Assembly: GCA_021828715.1 (NCBI GenBank)
Contig: JAJZDF010000062.1
Span: 1 to 5,421, forward strand
Length of the DNA: 5,421 nt
Source: Thermoplasmata archaeon
Lineage (GTDB): Archaea; Thermoplasmatota; Thermoplasmata; Lutacidiplasmatales; UBA184
Reading direction: 5' to 3'
The position numbers and the translations under genes are program-made. Position 1 is the stretch's first letter. Each line of letters begins with the position of its first letter. A model generated the notes under the pieces. It was not told where the DNA came from. It searched no databases and was given only the letters and a program-made list of their open reading frames with translations. Shown one piece after another: positions 1 through 5,421 of this stretch.

Positions 1-887
1 TCGCCGAGGAGGCGGGTCACGAGGTCGCGCCGCGCCCGGAACTCCCGGACCATCTTCTGGGTCGCCGCCCGTCCGGCCTCGAAACCGGCGACGATCGCGA
101 CCTGGGCGGGCGTCGGCGGGCAGGCCATGATGTGGTAGTGGATCTTGTTGAGGTCGACCGCCAGCGCGGGCGGCGCGACCAGGTAGCCCAACCGCCAGCC
201 GGTGACGGCGAACGTCTTCGAGAACGAGTTCACGACGACGACGCGGTCGCTCTTTCCCCAGAACGACACGAACCGGCCCTCGTAGACGATCTCGTCGTAG
301 ACCTCGTCGGAGACGAGCACGAGCTCGTGCGCGTCGGCGAACGCGACGAGCCGGTCGATCGTGCGGGGGGTGAACATCCCGCCGGTGGGGTTCGACGGGC
401 TGTTCACGACGATCGCCCGGGTCTTCGGGGTGACCAGGCGCTCGAGCTCGTCGAAGTCCGGCTGGAACTTCCGCGCCTCGGTGAGGGAATAGGGGACGGG
501 AACCGCTCCCGCGAGCTTCGCGTGCGGGCCGTACAGGACGAACCCCGGATTCGGGATCAGCACCTCGTCTCCGGTGTCGTACACCGCGAGGGCGACGGAC
601 ATCAACGCCTCCGACCCGCTCGCGGTGACGATCACGTTCTGGCTCGTGGTCGTACGGTCCCAGGGGACGTACCGCGCGGCGACGTGGTTGCGGAGCGGCA
701 GGATCCCGGCGGTCGGGCCGTAGTGGTTGCCGCCGTTCTGCACGGAGCGGCACATCGCCTCGACCACCTCGCGCGGCGGCTCGAAGTCGGGCTCCCCGAG
801 TCCGAGGTTGATCGAGTTCGGGGGTGCCGCCTCGAACATCCGGCGGATCCCCGAGATCTCGACTTGTCGCACGCGCTCGGCGACCAT
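1..887 (-). CDS. Class I/II PLP-dependent aminotransferase (aspartate aminotransferase-like), C-terminus cut by window edge
   Basis: This is a fold-type I pyridoxal-phosphate aminotransferase. Such cytosolic enzymes move an amino group between an amino acid and a 2-oxo acid, usually aspartate, aromatic or alanine type; substrate cannot be told from what is visible. The frame opens with ATG at 887 and stays open to base 1, giving 295 residues. A usual family length of roughly 370-400 means about 80-100 C-terminal residues are missing. Seen in order: INLGLGEPDF (26-35), the PLP-phosphate loop SGSEAL (90-95), NSPSNPTGG (162-170, Asn166), SDEVYDE (193-199, Asp194 for the pyridine nitrogen and Tyr197), the Schiff-base lysine Lys224 in SFSKTF, and Arg232 in GWRLGY. 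The N-terminal RVRQVEISGIRRMF matches archaeal homologues and supports this start. No Shine-Dalgarno sits 5-10 bases upstream, but a TATA-like element about 27 bases upstream fits a leaderless transcript. It diverges from metG. Confidence 0.95.
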   Translation of the reverse strand, partial: MVAERVRQVEISGIRRMFEAAPPNSINLGLGEPDFEPPREVVEAMCRSVQNGGNHYGPTAGILPLRNHVAARYVPWDRTTTSQNVIVTASGSEALMSVALAVYDTGDEVLIPNPGFVLYGPHAKLAGAVPVPYSLTEARKFQPDFDELERLVTPKTRAIVVNSPSNPTGGMFTPRTIDRLVAFADAHELVLVSDEVYDEIVYEGRFVSFWGKSDRVVVVNSFSKTFAVTGWRLGYLVAPPALAVDLNKIHYHIMACPPTPAQVAIVAGFEAGRAATQKMVREFRARRDLVTRLLG

Positions 888-900
888 CGCGCGAAGGACC

Positions 901-933
901 GTCGCCCCCCTCTTTACCCTGTTGGGGGGCGAC
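901..933. repeat. Perfect 10-bp inverted repeat enclosing a TATA-like box; candidate operator of the aminotransferase gene
   Basis: The arms GTCGCCCCCC (901-910) and GGGGGGCGAC (924-933) are exact reverse complements around a 13-base spacer. The spacer carries TCTTTAC (911-917), which reads GTAAAGA on the minus strand. Its centre is about 27 bases from the aminotransferase ATG at 887, the distance expected between an archaeal TATA box and the start of a leaderless mRNA. If so, the palindrome is not transcribed and acts as DNA, where a dimeric regulator could block TBP/TFB. Alternatively it is a chance GC-rich hairpin. The repeat is directly seen; the operator role is inferred. Confidence 0.45.
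911..917 (-). promoter_or_regulatory. TATA-like element for the aminotransferase gene
   Basis: This is GTAAAGA on the minus strand, one of very few A/T-rich runs in the divergent intergenic region. Its distance of about 27 bases to the ATG suits an archaeal promoter with a start site at or next to the start codon. It is a weak match to the archaeal consensus, so the call rests mainly on position and on the surrounding inverted repeat. Confidence 0.35.
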
Positions 934-977
934 CGCACCGCCCCCTCGGCCGACGGGCCCCGGAACGGCGTTGGCGG

Positions 978-988
978 CAAACGTTTAG
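978..988 (+). promoter_or_regulatory. TATA-like box of the metG-PHP operon
   Basis: AAACGTTTA, in an otherwise G/C-dominated region, sits about 40 bases before the metG ATG. A start site some 25 bases downstream would leave a short leader just long enough for the Shine-Dalgarno at 1011-1015. The core AAACGTTT is self-complementary, so it could in principle fire both ways. The minus-strand gene, however, is too far away for a short leader. Confidence 0.45.
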
Positions 989-1010
989 GCGGGGCCCCCG
1001 TCCTTCCGCG

Positions 1011-1019
1011 GGAGGAAGG
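1011..1019 (+). promoter_or_regulatory. Shine-Dalgarno of metG
   Basis: GGAGGAAGG precedes the ATG at 1024, with GGAGG at 1011-1015 leaving eight bases of spacing. It decides the metG start: the frame is open far upstream, back to an ATG at 727, but only the 1024 start has a ribosome site and gives the usual MetRS N-terminus. Confidence 0.75.
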
Positions 1020-1023
1020 GACG

Positions 1024-3291
1024 ATGGCGCGGATCCTGGTGGCGGTCGCCTGGCCGTACGCCAACGGGCCGTTCCACCTGGGGCAGCTCGCGAGCACCTA
1101 CGTCGCCGCCGACCTGTTCGCCCGATACCACCGCCTCCGCGGCGCCGAGGTCCTGATGGTATCGGGATCGGACATGCACGGGACACCGGCGCTCGTCCGG
1201 GCCGAGCAGGAGGGGATCTCGCCGGCCGAGCTCACCGAGCGGTTCCACCGCCAGAACCGGGAGGCGTTCGAGCGCCTCGGGATCTCGTTCGACGTGTTCA
1301 CGACGACCCGGACCCCGCTCCACGAGCGGACCGCCCAGGAGATCTTCCTCGCGCTCCTGGAGCGGGGGTACGTGCAGCGCCGGACGACCGACGGGGCGTT
1401 CTGCCCGCACCACGGCCGATTCCTGCCCGACCGCTACCTCGTGGGCACCTGCCCGCATTGCGGGTCGCCGACCGCGCGCGGGGACGAGTGCGACCGGTGC
1501 GGCCGGCCGCTGGAGGCGAAGGAGCTCGGCGATCCCCGCTGCGCGCTCTGCGGCACCGCCGCGGAGTTCCGGCCGACCGAGCAGTTCTATCTCGAGCTCG
1601 ACCGGCTCCAGCCGGCGATCGCCGCCTACCTGCAACGCCACCCCGAGTGGCGGCCCGGCACGCGGAAGGTCGCGGAGAACTTCCTGGCCGAGGGACTCCA
1701 CCCGACGCCGATCACGCGCGACCTCGACTGGGGGATCCCGCTCCCGCTCGACGGCTACCCGTCGAAGCGGCTCTACGTCTGGTTCGAGGCGCTGATCGGC
1801 TACCTGTCGGCGTCGAAGGAGTGGGCCGTCCGCGCCGGCCGCCCCGAGGCGTGGCGGAAGTTCTGGGACGAGCGGGAGCCCGCGCGGCACGTCTACTTCT
1901 GCGGGAAGGACAACAAGTTCCACCACACGATCCTCTGGCCCGGGGTCCTTCTCGGGGTCGGGGGCCTCCACCTGCCGGACGACGTCCCGGCGAACGAGTG
2001 GCTGCTGATCGGCGGCGGAAAGGTCTCGAAGTCGCGGGCCGCGGGGCAGGACGCCTTCCACCCGTCGCTGCTGGCGAACTACCCTCCGGACGTCATCCGG
2101 TTCTACTCGGCCCTCCTCGCACCGGAGCACCACGATACCGAGCTCGACTGGAGGGAGCTCGGGCAGGTCCGGGACGACATCCTGGCCGACCAGTTCGGCA
2201 ACCTGGTGCAGCGGACCCTCGTCCTCGCCCGGGAGCGGTACGAGGGCCAGATCCCGCTCCCGCCGCCGGGATGGGCCCTCGACCTGTCCGGCGGCACGGG
2301 CGGGGATATCGCCCGCGCCCACCGCGAGATCGGGGCGGCGTACGAACAGGTCCGGCTGAAGGCGGCGCTCGACCGCACCCTCGACGCCGTCCGGGAAGCG
2401 AACCGCCGCTTCCACGAGGCGAAGCCGTGGGAGGCGGCGGAGCCGGAGCGGGCCCGGATCGTCTACGAGGCGGCGTGGCGGCTCAAGGCGCTCGCGATCT
2501 GGCTCGCGCCGGTCCTGCCCTCCTCGACCGCCGCGCTGTTCCGCATGCTCGGGTATGCGGAGCCGCCCTCTCCCGGGGACTGGGACGGGGCGCTCGTGCC
2601 GCCGCCGCCGGGCCAACCGCTCGGCACCGTGCGTCCGCTCTTCCCGAAGGCCGGCACCGGCGCCGTGACGACCCCGACCGTCCCGGCCGGGACCTCCGCG
2701 GCTCCCCCGGCCGGCGCTCCTATGCTGGCGGTCCGGGCCGGGATCATCGTCCGCGCGGAGGAGCACCCGTCCGCCGACCGGCTGCTGGCGCTCCGGGTCG
2801 ACCTCGGCGAGGCCGAGCCGCGGTCGATCGTCGCGGGGATCCGCGGCGTCTACGCCCCCGACGCACTCGTCGGGCGTCGGATCGCCGTCCTCGGCAACCT
2901 CGCCCCCCGGACCATCCGCGGCGTCCGCTCCCAGGGGATGGTCCTCGCGGCGGACGTCGACGGTCGGGCGGTCCTGCTCGTCCCCCCCGAGGAAGCCGTA
3001 CCGGGCGAGACGATCGACGGCGTAGATCCGGCCGCCCGGCCGGTTTCGTACGACGAGTTCGCCACCTACCGCCTCCAGGTCGGGACGACCCGGCCCGTCG
3101 CGCGCGAAGGGTCGACCCCGGTACGGGTCGGGACCGAGGAGGTCGAGGTCGAAGGGACTTGGCCGGAGGGGGTCGAGCTCGTCGTCGCCCGCCGACCGCC
3201 GACCGCCGACCGGGCGTTCGTCCTCGCGTTCGGCCCCGGCCGCCCCCTGCGCCCGAGCGAGCCGGTCCCGTCGGGGGCGACCGTCCGGTGA
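1024..3291 (+). CDS. metG: Methionyl-tRNA synthetase with C-terminal EMAP/Trbp111-like tRNA-binding domain
   Basis: This cytosolic class I aminoacyl-tRNA synthetase charges tRNA-Met with methionine using ATP. It has 755 residues. The Rossmann catalytic domain starts with WPYANGPFHLGQ (10-21), where HLGQ is the HIGH signature, followed by GSDMHGTP (48-55). The inserted zinc region has Cys127/His130, Cys143/Cys146, Cys156/Cys159 and Cys173/Cys176, the two-knuckle archaeal layout with one Cys replaced by His. VWFEALIGYLSASKEW (from 252) and the GKDN motif are present, and KVSKS at 333-337 is the KMSKS loop. The alpha-helical anticodon-binding domain ends near PLFPK (538-542). A Pro/Ala/Thr linker (543-566) leads to an EMAP-II/Trbp111-type OB fold at about 567-668, with HPSADRLLALRVDLG, IVAGI and SQGM. 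About 87 further residues (669-755) follow that I cannot assign. It is first in an operon with the PHP gene, overlapping it by four bases. Confidence 0.97.
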   Translation: MARILVAVAWPYANGPFHLGQLASTYVAADLFARYHRLRGAEVLMVSGSDMHGTPALVRAEQEGISPAELTERFHRQNREAFERLGISFDVFTTTRTPLHERTAQEIFLALLERGYVQRRTTDGAFCPHHGRFLPDRYLVGTCPHCGSPTARGDECDRCGRPLEAKELGDPRCALCGTAAEFRPTEQFYLELDRLQPAIAAYLQRHPEWRPGTRKVAENFLAEGLHPTPITRDLDWGIPLPLDGYPSKRLYVWFEALIGYLSASKEWAVRAGRPEAWRKFWDEREPARHVYFCGKDNKFHHTILWPGVLLGVGGLHLPDDVPANEWLLIGGGKVSKSRAAGQDAFHPSLLANYPPDVIRFYSALLAPEHHDTELDWRELGQVRDDILADQFGNLVQRTLVLARERYEGQIPLPPPGWALDLSGGTGGDIARAHREIGAAYEQVRLKAALDRTLDAVREANRRFHEAKPWEAAEPERARIVYEAAWRLKALAIWLAPVLPSSTAALFRMLGYAEPPSPGDWDGALVPPPPGQPLGTVRPLFPKAGTGAVTTPTVPAGTSAAPPAGAPMLAVRAGIIVRAEEHPSADRLLALRVDLGEAEPRSIVAGIRGVYAPDALVGRRIAVLGNLAPRTIRGVRSQGMVLAADVDGRAVLLVPPEEAVPGETIDGVDPAARPVSYDEFATYRLQVGTTRPVAREGSTPVRVGTEEVEVEGTWPEGVELVVARRPPTADRAFVLAFGPGRPLRPSEPVPSGATVR
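3191..3211 (+). repeat. Three tandem copies of a 7-base unit inside the metG 3' end
   Basis: GCCGACC is repeated exactly three times. It lies in the unassigned C-terminal tail of MetRS. Because seven is not a multiple of three, gain or loss of one copy would shift the frame and change or remove the last residues and the coupled stop/start. It is probably a local slippage product in GC-rich DNA. Confidence 0.6.
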
Positions 3292-3968
3292 CGGCGACCG
3301 GCCGCCTCGACCTCCACGTTCACTCGCGCCACTCGCCGGATTCGCGGCTCCCGGTCTCGGCCCTCGCGGCCCGCGCCGCCGCGGTCGGTCTCCGGGGGTT
3401 CGCCCTGACCGACCACAACTCCGTCGCCGGCCACGCCGAGCTCCGCGACGTGGCGCGGACGTACCCGGGGCTCCTGCTGCTCCCGGGCGTCGAGGTCTCG
3501 ACCCGCGACGGCCACCTGCTGGCCTACGGCGTGGCCGAGGCGCCGCTGCGGGGCCGCGACCTCGAGTCGACCGCCGATTGGGTGCGCGATCGCGGCGGCG
3601 AGCCGGTGATCTCCCACCCGTTCCGGCTGCGGCACGGGGCCGGCGGCCGCCTGGCGGCGGTCGCCCACGTCACCGGCCTCGAGGTGCGGAACGCGCACAA
3701 CTCGGAGGCGAGCAACCGGCGGGCCGCCCAGTGGGCGGAGCTCCGGCACCTGGCGGCGACGGGCGGCAGCGACGCCCATCGCCTCGACGACGTCGGCCGT
3801 GCGGTCACGCTCTTCCCGGAGTCGGTCTCGACCGTCGACGACCTCCTCGAAGCGATCCGTACCGGCCGGACGAGCGCCGACGGCGCCTCGATGCCGTTCG
3901 GGGGCCGGGTGGCTCTCGCCCTGTCGAACGGGGCGAAGTACCTGGCCCGCGGCCTGCGGTCGGTCTGA
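3288..3968 (+). CDS. PHP-domain metal-dependent phosphoesterase (TrpH/YciV-like)
   Basis: This 226-residue, probably cytosolic PHP-superfamily hydrolase should cleave phosphoester bonds using a cluster of divalent metals. Stand-alone members include TrpH/YciV, reported as a 5'-3' exonuclease on short or damaged RNA/DNA ends and on 3',5'-bisnucleotides; the substrate here is unknown. Visible ligand motifs are DLHVHSRHSPDS (8-19: His10, His12, Asp18), LTDHNS (Asp42, His43), GVEVS (Glu69), ISHPF (His110), EVRNAH (132-137) and GGSDAH (Asp162, His164). The metal site looks complete, and the protein is at the short end for the family, with no extra domain. The chosen GTG start gives MTATGRLDLHVH and overlaps the metG stop as GTGA, so translation is likely coupled. 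Its frame is open far upstream across metG, but that part has no conserved protein character. Its downstream neighbour is tRNA-Cys, which has its own promoter. Confidence 0.9.
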   Translation: MTATGRLDLHVHSRHSPDSRLPVSALAARAAAVGLRGFALTDHNSVAGHAELRDVARTYPGLLLLPGVEVSTRDGHLLAYGVAEAPLRGRDLESTADWVRDRGGEPVISHPFRLRHGAGGRLAAVAHVTGLEVRNAHNSEASNRRAAQWAELRHLAATGGSDAHRLDDVGRAVTLFPESVSTVDDLLEAIRTGRTSADGASMPFGGRVALALSNGAKYLARGLRSV

Positions 3969-3990
3969 CGGCCGACCGCCGCGGCGACCC

Positions 3991-4002
3991 GAGCGCTTTA
4001 AG
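3991..4002 (+). promoter_or_regulatory. Archaeal box A (TATA) promoter of tRNA-Cys
   Basis: GAGCGCTTTAAG lies in the 60-base gap between the PHP stop and the tRNA. TTTAA at 3997-4001 is about 30 bases before the first tRNA base, the expected TATA position for a transcript beginning just ahead of the mature 5' end. It is the only A/T-rich patch in the gap and one of the better signs that the window is archaeal. Confidence 0.7.
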
Positions 4003-4028
4003 GGGTGGGGCCCTCGCCCTCCCCGCGC

Positions 4029-4101
4029 GCCAAGGTGGCAGAATGGTTAATGCGGCGGACTGCAGATCCGCTTCCTGGGGGTTCGATTCCCTCCCTTGGC
4101 T
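4029..4101 (+). tRNA. tRNA-Cys (anticodon GCA)
   Basis: This is a complete, intron-free 73-base cloverleaf. The acceptor stem GCCAAGG (4029-4035) pairs perfectly with CCTTGGC (4094-4100). The D stem starts GCA/TGC, with GG at 4045-4046 in the loop. The anticodon stem GCGGA/TCCGC (4055-4059, 4067-4071) is perfect and holds the loop CTGCAGA with anticodon GCA at 4062-4064. The variable loop is five bases. The T arm GGGGG/CCCTC has one G-T pair and the loop TTCGATT. The discriminator base is T (U73) at 4101, the main identity base for cysteinyl-tRNA synthetase, which confirms the assignment independently of the anticodon. CCA is not encoded, so the end must be added by CCA-adding enzyme. It decodes UGC and UGU. 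Confidence 0.97.
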
Positions 4102-4124
4102 TTCCGTCCCGGCGCGGGGAGCGA

Positions 4125-4143
4125 CGCCCGCCGGGCCCGGGCG
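4125..4143. other. Small GC hairpin downstream of tRNA-Cys
   Basis: CGCCCG (4125-4130) and CGGGCG (4138-4143) form a six-base-pair stem with a seven-base loop, 24 bases past the tRNA end. No T tract follows, so it is not a standard intrinsic terminator on either strand. It may be a chance product of base composition. Confidence 0.25.
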
Positions 4144-4165
4144 GTTCCCGAGGCGCTCCGCCCGA

Positions 4166-4182
4166 CCGTCGCCGGACGACGG
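4166..4182. other. Small hairpin between convergent transcripts
   Basis: CCGTCG (4166-4171) and CGACGG (4177-4182) pair perfectly around the loop CCGGA. The hairpin starts 20 bases past the hemerythrin stop and lies in the 100-base convergent gap between tRNA-Cys and that gene. A role in ending or protecting the 3' end of the minus-strand mRNA is possible, but there is no T run to support termination. Confidence 0.3.
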
Positions 4183-4201
4183 CGCCAATCCCCCGTAGGG
4201 G

Positions 4202-4651
4202 TCACTCGGGAGAGGAGGAGCGGTCGAGCGCGCTCCGTATCCGGGCCGCCTCGTCCGGTCCGGCCAGTTCGTCCCACCGCGGGTAGGCCGTCGTTTCTTC
4301 CCGGGCGTTGTGGGCCCATAGCAGGGTTACTAGTTCAACGTCGAGGACCCCTAGGCGGTCGATCGGACCGTCGATGGCGGCCCCGATGCGGTCGAGCACT
4401 TCCAGGATCTCCCGGTGCTCCTCCCGGAGCCGTCCGACCAGTAGGGCGTCGGCCGGCCCCGCCGCCGCGAGGCGCGGGAACATCTCCCGTTCCTCGATCT
4501 CGACATGGTACACGAGGTCGGCGCGGTACGCCTCGAACCACTCCCGCCGCAGCTCGGCGCGTTCGGTTCCCCGGATCCGCTCCCACGCCTCGTCGAGCCG
4601 GGCGTGGTCGTTCCCCATCGTGCGCGACAGGGAGGGGGAAGGGCCGGTCAT
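4202..4651 (-). CDS. Hemerythrin HHE cation-binding domain protein
   Basis: This 149-residue, probably cytosolic protein is a single HHE/hemerythrin-like four-helix bundle expected to hold a non-heme diiron centre. Family members bind O2, sense or scavenge oxygen and NO, or help repair Fe-S clusters; which applies here is not shown. The candidate ligands are all in register: His16 (NDHARLDE), His49 and Glu53 (HVEIEE), His79 (EEHREI), and His114 and Glu118 (HNAREE), followed by the usual aromatic-proline YPRW. There is no signal peptide or membrane segment, and no N-terminal Cys pair as in RIC/YtfE proteins. The ATG at 4651 overlaps the upstream gene's stop as ATGA and has GGGAG about seven bases before it. 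An in-frame ATG at 4663 would add four residues, and Met12 has no ribosome site. It is the last gene of the minus-strand operon. Confidence 0.92.
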   Translation of the reverse strand: MTGPSPSLSRTMGNDHARLDEAWERIRGTERAELRREWFEAYRADLVYHVEIEEREMFPRLAAAGPADALLVGRLREEHREILEVLDRIGAAIDGPIDRLGVLDVELVTLLWAHNAREETTAYPRWDELAGPDEAARIRSALDRSSSPE

Positions 4652-5421
4652 CGCCGCTCCCATCGTTCCCGGAGGCGGCCGAGCCGCTCGGCGTCGATCC
4701 CGGGCAGGGCAGGGAGCCCCGGATACAGGACGGGGAGCGTACCGACCCACCACGCGAGCGCCCCGGCCAGGAGCACCGCGCCGCCGAGCCCGATCCCTAT
4801 CGGGGAGGCGGCGCCGCCCCGAGCGACCGCTGCGACGACGATCGCCAGTCCGCAGGCCCAGTCGGCAGCGAGGATCGCCAACATCCGCCGGGTCCAGCGG
4901 TGGGAAATCCGCTGGAATGGAGCAATCATTGCGAACCACATCCCGAGCAGGGTGAGGCCGACGAATCCGAAGAGGTTGAGGAACGCGTGGGCCTCCACCG
5001 GCGCGTAGGCCGCGGTTCCGACCATGGCGAGCCCGATGGACCCCCCCGCGAGCAGGGCGGCGATCGCCGCGGCGTGGAGGCCGAGCCGCAGCGCGGCGGT
5101 GTGGGCGCGGAGCGCGAGCAGGACGAGGACCGCGAACAGGAGCGCCGCGAAGGTGGCCTCGGGGAGGGCGAAGAGGACGAGGGCAGCGGACGGCAGCGGT
5201 GGCGAGAGGAGGAGCCCGACCGGTACGGCTCCCGGCCCGGTACCGGCGAGGACAGCGATCGAGACCACCGCGGCGCGGGGCGGATCCGGGCCGGCGGCAC
5301 GGGGGGCGAGGCGGAGGAGCACCGCCGCGATCAGGGCCGTAACGTGGCCCAACAGGAACAGATGCACGGCCGCGATCCACCAGCCGAATCCCGGGCCGCC
5401 CCCACCGGCCGAGAGGAGGAA
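4648..5421 (-). CDS. Multi-pass membrane protein, N-terminus outside window; possibly heme-copper-oxidase/NnrS-like
   Basis: This is an integral membrane protein of unidentified family. The frame is open from the right edge to TGA at 4648-4650, giving 257 visible residues. A GTG at 5365-5367 could be read as a start, but it would cut off half of the first hydrophobic helix (WWIAAVHLFLLGHV and following), so the true start is beyond 5421. About seven membrane segments are visible, ending in a basic, probably cytosolic tail (AERLGRLRERWERR). Two helices share a pattern of His near the helix start, then Gly and a hydrophobic run ending near a Pro: HLFLLGHVTALI (His20 from the edge) and HAFLNLFGFVGLTLLG (His145). 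Histidines at helix starts followed by LGW/FGFVG-type sequence recall cytochrome-oxidase subunit I-like and NnrS-type heme proteins, but this resemblance is from memory and weak. The stop overlaps the hemerythrin start, so the two are co-translated. Confidence 0.8.
   Translation of the reverse strand, partial: FLLSAGGGGPGFGWWIAAVHLFLLGHVTALIAAVLLRLAPRAAGPDPPRAAVVSIAVLAGTGPGAVPVGLLLSPPLPSAALVLFALPEATFAALLFAVLVLLALRAHTAALRLGLHAAAIAALLAGGSIGLAMVGTAAYAPVEAHAFLNLFGFVGLTLLGMWFAMIAPFQRISHRWTRRMLAILAADWACGLAIVVAAVARGGAASPIGIGLGGAVLLAGALAWWVGTLPVLYPGLPALPGIDAERLGRLRERWERR

Noticed and set aside
727..1023. In-frame upstream start for metG at 727
   Set aside because: It would overlap the aminotransferase and add 99 residues with no family match. 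The Shine-Dalgarno and canonical N-terminus point to 1024.
985..2766. Minus-strand open frame of about 590 codons opposite metG
   Set aside because: It is the antisense shadow of MetRS, with a low-complexity Arg/Glu/Pro translation and no family motif.
132..3287. Very long plus-strand open frame running antisense to the aminotransferase and through metG into the PHP gene
   Set aside because: High G+C makes stops rare. Its translation is Arg/Pro/Gly-rich with no recognisable domain until the PHP motifs after 3288, and both genes it crosses are well-supported families.
4125..4182. Intrinsic bidirectional terminator between tRNA-Cys and the hemerythrin gene
   Set aside because: Two short GC hairpins exist but neither is followed by a T tract on either strand, so termination is unproven. 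They are listed only as hairpins.
4005..4286. Short open frames across the tRNA and the convergent gap
   Set aside because: They run through the tRNA structure, have no ribosome site and resemble no protein family.
5365..5367. GTG as the start of the membrane protein
   Set aside because: The frame stays open to the window edge, and the residues before it (FGWWIAAV) complete the first membrane helix.
4652..5380. Upstream continuation of the hemerythrin frame through the membrane-protein gene
   Set aside because: The translation is Arg/Pro-rich and without domains, while the other frame over the same bases encodes a coherent membrane protein. The HHE fold begins just after the ATG at 4651.
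1..5421. CRISPR array, insertion sequence, integrase or phage genes
   Set aside because: No spaced direct repeats, transposase motifs or terminal inverted repeats are visible, and the tRNA has no duplicated 3' end that would mark an integrated element.

Overview
The window is strongly G+C-rich and almost certainly archaeal. The clearest sign is a complete tRNA-Cys gene without an encoded CCA end, with a TTTA-type box A about 30 bases upstream, as expected for an archaeal TBP/TFB promoter. The methionyl-tRNA synthetase has archaeal-style paired zinc knuckles and an appended EMAP/Trbp111-type tRNA-binding domain. Its GSDMHGTP motif and the high G+C make me favour an uncultured, high-GC Thermoplasmatota-like lineage. 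That placement is an inference, not something the sequence proves.

Layout. Positions 1-887 (minus strand) hold the first 295 codons of a class I/II PLP-dependent aminotransferase whose C-terminus lies outside the window. Positions 888-1023 are a divergent intergenic region. It contains a perfect 10-bp inverted repeat that encloses a TATA-like box in front of the aminotransferase, and a separate TATA-like box plus Shine-Dalgarno for the gene on the other side. Positions 1024-3291 (plus) encode methionyl-tRNA synthetase (metG, 755 aa). It overlaps by four bases (GTGA) a small PHP-domain phosphoesterase at 3288-3968. A tRNA-Cys(GCA) gene follows on the same strand at 4029-4101.

A convergent minus-strand operon meets this block. 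A hemerythrin HHE-domain protein (4202-4651) lies downstream of, and overlaps by ATGA, a multi-pass membrane protein (4648 to beyond 5421). The membrane protein's start lies outside the window, because the frame is still open at the right edge.

How the genes may work together. The central block is translation-related: MetRS, tRNA-Cys and, between them, a PHP hydrolase of the family that includes the TrpH/YciV nucleases. The right-hand operon couples a soluble diiron four-helix-bundle protein to a membrane protein with two His-containing helices of similar pattern. Oxygen or nitric oxide handling is a reasonable hypothesis, but the membrane partner is not identified from sequence here. No mobile element, CRISPR array or rRNA is visible. 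Every stretch longer than 300 bases is occupied by a gene.
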